Of a DNA stretch of 11,421 bases, positions 7,328-11,421 are shown piece by piece. A program made the translations under genes and the position numbers. The DNA lies in assembly GCA_004335835.1 (NCBI GenBank), contig RWJK01000381.1, positions 1 through 11,421 of the forward strand. Direction: 5' to 3'. The stretch is from Scenedesmus sp. ARA3 (taxonomy: Eukaryota; Chlorophyta; Chlorophyceae; Sphaeropleales; Scenedesmaceae). The notes beneath the pieces were generated by a model that was not told the DNA's origin, searched no databases, and worked only from the letters and a program-made list of their open reading frames with translations. How positions within the stretch are numbered: position 1 is the first letter of the stretch; each line of letters opens with the position of its first letter.

Positions 7328-8743
7328 CATCATGTCAACTGTCGCGTTTGACTCATTTTGCGTAGACCCTACGCAATCTGTACCAGCAGAAGCAGTCCAC
7401 AGGCGCGTCACCCTCAAACCAACAAAAACGCGGTGTATGGCGCTGCTGCTGCTGCTGCCGTTGCTGAACTTCATTCCCCACCTGAGAAGAATGCGTTGTA
7501 CTGCGCCCCTCCCCACTCGCAGGGCGCGCCGCGCACTGCACACTCGTGCACCTGGCCCTCCCCGCAGGCCCAGGCCTGCACACAGAAGTCCCTGCGGCAG
7601 TGGGGCAGCAGCCAACATGATGATTGCAGCTCAGCGGTGCCTTTGTATGAGACAGCAGGTGTGGCTACCACACTCTGCACCTGGCCCTCTTTGCAATCCC
7701 AGGCCTGCACACAGAAAGTCAGCAGCACCACAAGCAGCCATGTCCGCTTTGTTGAAGGTCATCTGGATGGCACATGCTGCATTTGCGACTGCCAATAGGT
7801 GCTTCCAGTTGCTGATGCAGCTGCTGCTGCTGTGGATTAAAAAACGGCTGCTGCCAGCAGTGTTGCATGCCAACATTTGGCAGGGGTGCTTTCCACTGCC
7901 TGATTCATCATCTGGCAGCGCTGCTCATTAATGTGCCTGCGGAGTGTAGAACAAAAACTCAACATGCACGTCCACACTGACTGTTGGCAATCCATGTTGC
8001 TAAGCTTTGGTGTACTGGCCTCACTGCAGCATGCGCGCCCACGCAGTGTATGCTGCTGTGATTGCTGCTGCTGCTGCTGCTGCCGCTGCTGCTGCTGCCG
8101 CTGCTGCTGCTGCCCACCTGCCCAGCCGCCGCACGCCTGTGCCGAAGGAGAGCTTGCCGTTGTACTTGAAGAAGCTCCAGGGCGCGTTGCTGCAGGTGCT
8201 GTAGGTCAGGATGCCTGCAGGGTGACAGTCAACATGCAAGCAAGCGATTCCAAGTTGCTGTTTGTGGCAGCATGTACATCATGCGGCCTTCAAGTTCCAT
8301 TGTTTGCTGGTTCAACACCACCGCTGCTACTGCTGCTGCTGCTGCTGCTGCTGCCGTGCGGTGTTTGACCTCCATCTATGCACTGCAATAGTTGCAGCGG
8401 CACGCACTGCAGCTGGAAGCTGCTCCACATGCACTCATATCTTCAGTGTGATTGGATTTTGCTCACCTGTGCTTTGGCAGAAGGGTGAGCTGTCAAACAT
8501 GGTGCAGTTGTCACGAGCCAGTGTGGGCCAGTCGCCGCCATCCAGGCACTGGCTGCCATCCCCTACTGCTGAGATGATCATCTTTCCGTTCTCATCAGCT
8601 GTGAAAAGGTCAGCTATTTTGTTGCCAATCGCCATTGCTGCTCCCACATCCAGTACAGATGCCTGGGCAGCTGCGGTGCTGCAGCAGCATGCTGCCAGCA
8701 GCGCTGCTGCTGCTGCTGCAAGAGACAGCGCCGTCACTCCCAT
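7091..8743 (-). CDS. Secreted beta-trefoil (ricin-B-lectin-like) protein
   Basis: Exons on the minus strand: 8743-8467, 8214-8118, 7591-7482, 7254-7091; 648 nt, 215 aa, stop TGA. The junctions are phase 1, 2 and 1 with GTGAGC, GTGGGC and GTGGGG donors, each followed by a CAG acceptor. ATG 8743 sits in a GCCATGG context and an in-frame TGA lies 45 bases upstream. Residues 1-28 are an Ala/Leu-rich signal peptide ending AAAQA. The mature part is Cys-rich: DGSQCLDGGDW (~62-72), CSNAPWSFFKYNGKLSF (~100-116), FCVQAWACGEGQVHEC (~127-142), and AWCLTNSQ...LMPCDGSDAQLWF (~185-211). The last segment, with Q208-x-W210, matches the QxW repeat of ricin-B-type beta-trefoils, which are sugar-binding modules in many non-toxic secreted proteins. 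There is no toxin catalytic domain. The other repeats are divergent, so the lectin call is moderate. An extracellular, possibly glycan-binding role is inferred. Confidence 0.78.
7264..7326. repeat. (CAG)21 tract in beta-trefoil intron 3
   Basis: Twenty-one perfect units on the plus strand, CTG in the sense of the gene, ending 9 bp before the 3' splice site (7255/7254). It is the longest trinucleotide tract in the window and is flanked by an 8-bp direct repeat GTCAACTG (7250-7257, 7334-7341). Confidence 0.93.
7539..7720 (-). repeat. Copy of the beta-trefoil exon-3 5' edge in intron 2
   Basis: The exon edge 7590-7539 (DFCVQAWACGEGQV codons) is repeated at 7720-7669 with about five substitutions and two one-base gaps over 52 bp, offset 130. 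The intron copy would read TFCVQAWDCKEGQV. The same frame is open from the copy into the real exon. The CAG acceptor of the real exon has become CTGCT in the copy, so the copy is probably not spliced in. Confidence 0.82.
8065..8112. repeat. Interrupted CTG/CCG tract at a splice donor
   Basis: Plus-strand pattern CTG6-CCG-CTG4-CCG-CTG4. In the gene's sense it is a CAG tract that begins directly at the GTGGGC donor of intron 2 (8117-8112). Confidence 0.9.
8330..8353. repeat. (CTG)8 tract in beta-trefoil intron 1
   Basis: Eight perfect units on the plus strand (CAG in the sense of the gene), mid-intron, 113 nt after the donor. Confidence 0.88.
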
Positions 8744-9854
8744 GGCTACCCTTGCCGCGCTTTTGGTTTTGGAGGGAAATGAGGTTCAATCTCGGTGCTG
8801 AAGGGAACGTGCGAGCTGCTGCGGCAGCTTCCTCTGCACGTTGCTGGCTTCGCGACACGTCTTTGATGTCCAGCACCAGAGATACTAGGTTTCAATGAAA
8901 ACCAAACAAACAATTAGTTTACATGCTGGTTTAGTACGGTTAGCTCGCGCCCATGGCCTGTAACGCAGGTCTGCCGCGCTGGCTTCCCGCCTTCGAATCA
9001 GAACTTGTTAATCCACCATCGTTCAGCGCGATGGTATCATATAGATACCAGAATCACGTATTGCCTATTACTGTTACCCAGCAATGCATTGCTGCCCGCT
9101 CAACGAAGTTGTACTGCACACTGTGTACCTTCTTGCCTGGCAGCACTTGCTGTGCTAGCGCTGCCACTACTGATCCATTGTTGGTCCTGCTAACAACGTT
9201 GCTGCAATACATGCTATCTAATTGTAAGTCAGGCAACCTTCAGCTCATCATGCAAACACATGCATGTCCTCTGTTTGTCCTTCTTCCAAACATAAAGCAG
9301 CCTGCAGGTGCTGCTAGCAGCATGCAATGGTGCTCCCATAGACGCTGAAATACCAGCAATGCGTGTATGCAAAAGTGTTACATGCTGTAACCTCCACAAA
9401 TAATGCTGGTTTGTTGGCTGCACTAGCCTCAGGGCCTAAGCGCAGTTGAGTGCTGCGCAGCACACACAAACTTGGCAGTGCACTGGCTGCAGGCGTATCT
9501 GTTGCGTACATGGAAGGTGGTGAAACTGCAAACATGATCCTCTTTAGATGGTCTCTCGCAGAGCAGCTGACGTTGGGCCACATGCGACATATGGTTAGGG
9601 CCCAGTCCTGCTAGGACCTGAGGTCTGGTGTTTTAGTGCCGGTCAGCAAACCCGGGCTTTAGACAATGCAGACGTCAGGCCTGCCCAGCATTTTAATTAT
9701 CAAAGCCAGTGCAAAGCAACAGCGCGTTGTCTTTGAGGCCATTGCGAGCAGTGGCGATCAAATTCCCTGCAGATTTGTGAGGCACCTACCTGAGGAAGGG
9801 CTCGCTGAAGGGCTGTCTTCATCGATAAGCCTCTAGAAACGACCGCAGGACACA
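8744..9854. other. Divergent intergenic region, promoter side of two genes
   Basis: The beta-trefoil gene runs left from 8743 and the C2 gene runs right from 9855, so this 1.1 kb should hold both promoters and 5' UTRs. I find no supported exon. An ATG frame at 8953-9348 (131 codons) has no recognisable domain. A 7-bp-arm palindrome TGGTATC-ATATA-GATACCA is at 9032-9050. No clear TATA box can be assigned to either gene. Confidence 0.5.
9032..9050. promoter_or_regulatory. Perfect 7-bp palindrome with AT loop
   Basis: TGGTATC, a five-base ATATA spacer, then GATACCA. It sits between divergent genes, so a dimeric factor site is possible, but the motif alone could be chance. Confidence 0.25.
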
Positions 9855-11400
9855 ATGTATCTTCTCGACGTTCGACGTAAGTGCCTTGCATGCGCCTGTG
9901 CTTCGACGTGGTGCTGTTCCGTGCACACACGCCCTGTTGACCAATCGCACGCCCTCGCTGTGCAGTTGACTACGCCGATGGCATCAAAGACACCCAAGCG
10001 TTAGGTATGCTGCTTCTGCTTTTGGATCACGGCTTGGTACTGCCCGAGCAGGTCGCAGGGCGTGATGAACAGCACATTCTGTCTACTGCTGTCAGCAGCA
10101 GCGTGTGCTGCCTGCAGTGCCAGAATGCTGCTGAAGGACACCTGCTGCTCTCTGCCTTGCAGGAAAGCAGGATCCTTACTGCGTGGTGCAAGTGGGCTCA
10201 TCTTCTTCCAGGACCAGGACCTGCACAGATGGAGGTGGGTGCTGAAGCACTAGGGTTTGGCTGCAGCAGTAGCAGCAGCGCTGCTGCAGTGGCAGTGGCA
10301 AAGGTTTCCTCACAGCAAAGGCAACCTGCCCTGATGCACTCCACACATGAACAAAGCAAATGTTTAGTATATTGCCAACCTGCATGGAAGATACTTCAGC
10401 AGCAGTGTCAGGTCACATGCTGCAGCTTGGTCTTGCTCAAGCTCCCACTGCCGTGCTCAAGCCACAAACACATTTGCTTGCATCTGTTCCACAGAGATGG
10501 GAATATATAAAGACTTTAATGCTGTTGGTGCCTTGCATGCATGCATGTGCTGCGCCTATCAAAATCATAGATGATATGTTCTGGCACCGTGTTTGTCACC
10601 TGCATGCAGCTTCCACCAAGTGCACTCTGAAATATGCACACATACTGGCATGTTTCTTGTGCCGCCTGCAGGCACCAGACCCGTGTGGGGTGAGACATTG
10701 CGCTTCAATGCTGTGGACTACGCCAACGAGGCCATCATCACGGTGAGCAGCAGCAGCAGCAGCAGCGGCAATTGAGAAGCAGCGGGGTGCTTATGGCCCT
10801 GGGTTGGAGCAGGTTTCCTTTGTGTATGAGGCTCTGCTGCGTTAGCGCATGAGCATGTGCTGCTGTGTTGTCTGTGAAAGCTTAGATGCAGTTGCAGAGG
10901 TACATGTCCGCATGCGCAGCACCGTTGGTCTTGCAGGAATATTCTGGCTCGGCCCTGCTGATGAAACCTGCGCGTGTAACCCACTGGCATGCAGATCAAG
11001 AATGAGAACCTGATGCAGACAGATGACGTCATCGGCACAGCAAGGGTGTCACTGCAGCGGGTGAGCCACCCGCCCAAATCCGACAATGCAGACCCTTAGG
11101 CCAGTAGCACGCACTGCAGGCATACATGAACCTGCTTGCTTTCTGAATGCTTTCTGCCTGAGCTTCTTCTGGTGTGCAAGCGCATTGTCAAGAACAGCTG
11201 TCATACGGCCTTATCTCTACCTGACAACTCCTTCAATCGCATGCCCAGCGTAAGCACTTGAGCACTTCTCTCTTCTGCTCACCGCTTCCAAACGCTGCCA
11301 GGCAAAGCAGCTGGGCAGTGAGGCGCTGCAGGTGCCTGTGATGGCGGCATCAGGCAAGCAGAAGGGCTTCCTGCAGATCACGCTCACCTTCCAGGCACAG
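9855..11400 (+). CDS. C2-domain protein, first six exons (3' end outside window)
   Basis: Exons: 9855-9876, 9966-10004, 10163-10234, 10672-10742, 10995-11060, 11302-11400; 369 nt, 123 residues so far. Phases match at every junction (1,1,1,0,0), with donors GTAAGT, GTATGC, GTGGGT, GTGAGC, GTGAGC. The next donor GTAAGA (11401) shows the gene continues. ATG 9855 has A at -3 and an in-frame TAG at 9834-9836. The product opens directly with a C2 sandwich: MYLLDVRLDYADGIKD, GKQDPYCVVQVG (21-32), TRPVWGETLRFN (46-57), NENLMQTDDVIGTARVSL (71-88), GFLQITLTF (112-120). C2 domains bind phospholipid, often with calcium, and direct proteins to membranes. Calcium ligands D16 and D24 of loop 1 and D79 of loop 3 are present, but the other two loop-3 Asp positions are Asn (N71, N73), so calcium binding may be weak or absent. 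What follows the C2 domain is unknown. Confidence 0.85.
10748..10765 (+). repeat. (CAG)6 tract at a splice donor
   Basis: It follows the GTGAG of the exon-4 donor (10743) of the C2 gene without a gap, so the donor merges into the repeat. Confidence 0.85.
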
Positions 11401-11421
11401 GTAAGATGCACACCCTGCTGC

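Noticed and set aside
6710..7351. 213-codon plus-strand frame with a His tract
   Set aside because: It overlaps the last exon of the beta-trefoil gene in antisense and is held open by TCA and CAG repeats.
7091..8743. A ricin-like toxin gene
   Set aside because: Only beta-trefoil lectin-type features with a signal peptide are present, and no catalytic toxin chain is seen. These modules are common in harmless secreted proteins.
8953..9348. 131-codon ATG frame in the divergent intergenic region
   Set aside because: No recognisable domain and no supporting splice or codon signal. Not excluded, but not supported.

Overview
The window is nuclear DNA of a eukaryote, most likely a green alga of the Chlorophyceae; I cannot name the genus. 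The signs are short exons joined by GT-AG introns of about 90-530 bp, many CAG/CTG trinucleotide tracts, TGTAA motifs (the green-algal polyadenylation signal), and a LINE tail typical of algal retrotransposons. There is no bacterial-type operon. Nearly all long open frames here are translations of repeats or intron read-through. The real genes appear only when short exons are joined, and I rebuilt four gene models by matching splice-site phase by hand.

Layout: (1) 1-662, the 3' end of a non-LTR retrotransposon (zinc-knuckle end of the reverse transcriptase, then a TGTAA/TGTA tail). (2) 687-1920 (+), a VMO-I (vitelline membrane outer layer protein I) family gene with three visible exons; its 5' exons are missing or lie beyond the LINE. 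(3) 1921-4702, long gene-poor sequence between two convergent genes, with a 28-bp inverted repeat pair (3402-3716) near where strand composition flips. (4) 4703-6245 (-), a DUF4112 membrane protein, four exons, 235 aa. (5) 6246-7090, intergenic. (6) 7091-8743 (-), a secreted beta-trefoil (ricin-B-lectin-like, no toxin chain) protein, four exons, 215 aa. (7) 8744-9854, divergent intergenic/promoter region. (8) 9855-11400 (+), the first six exons of a C2-domain protein that runs off the window.

The most unusual feature is not one gene. Three unrelated genes (VMO-I, DUF4112, beta-trefoil) each carry a second copy of the 5' edge of one exon inside the preceding intron, about 110-130 bp upstream of the real exon. 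In two of them the copied edge keeps its 3' splice site in the correct phase. In the DUF4112 intron the copy is combined with an inverted fragment and opposed CAG/CTG tracts that could fold into a long pre-mRNA hairpin, and an alternative GTAAGT donor would add an in-frame 32-residue polyglutamine segment. The VMO-I and beta-trefoil products are both probably secreted and possibly sugar-binding; I see no evidence that the four genes form one pathway.
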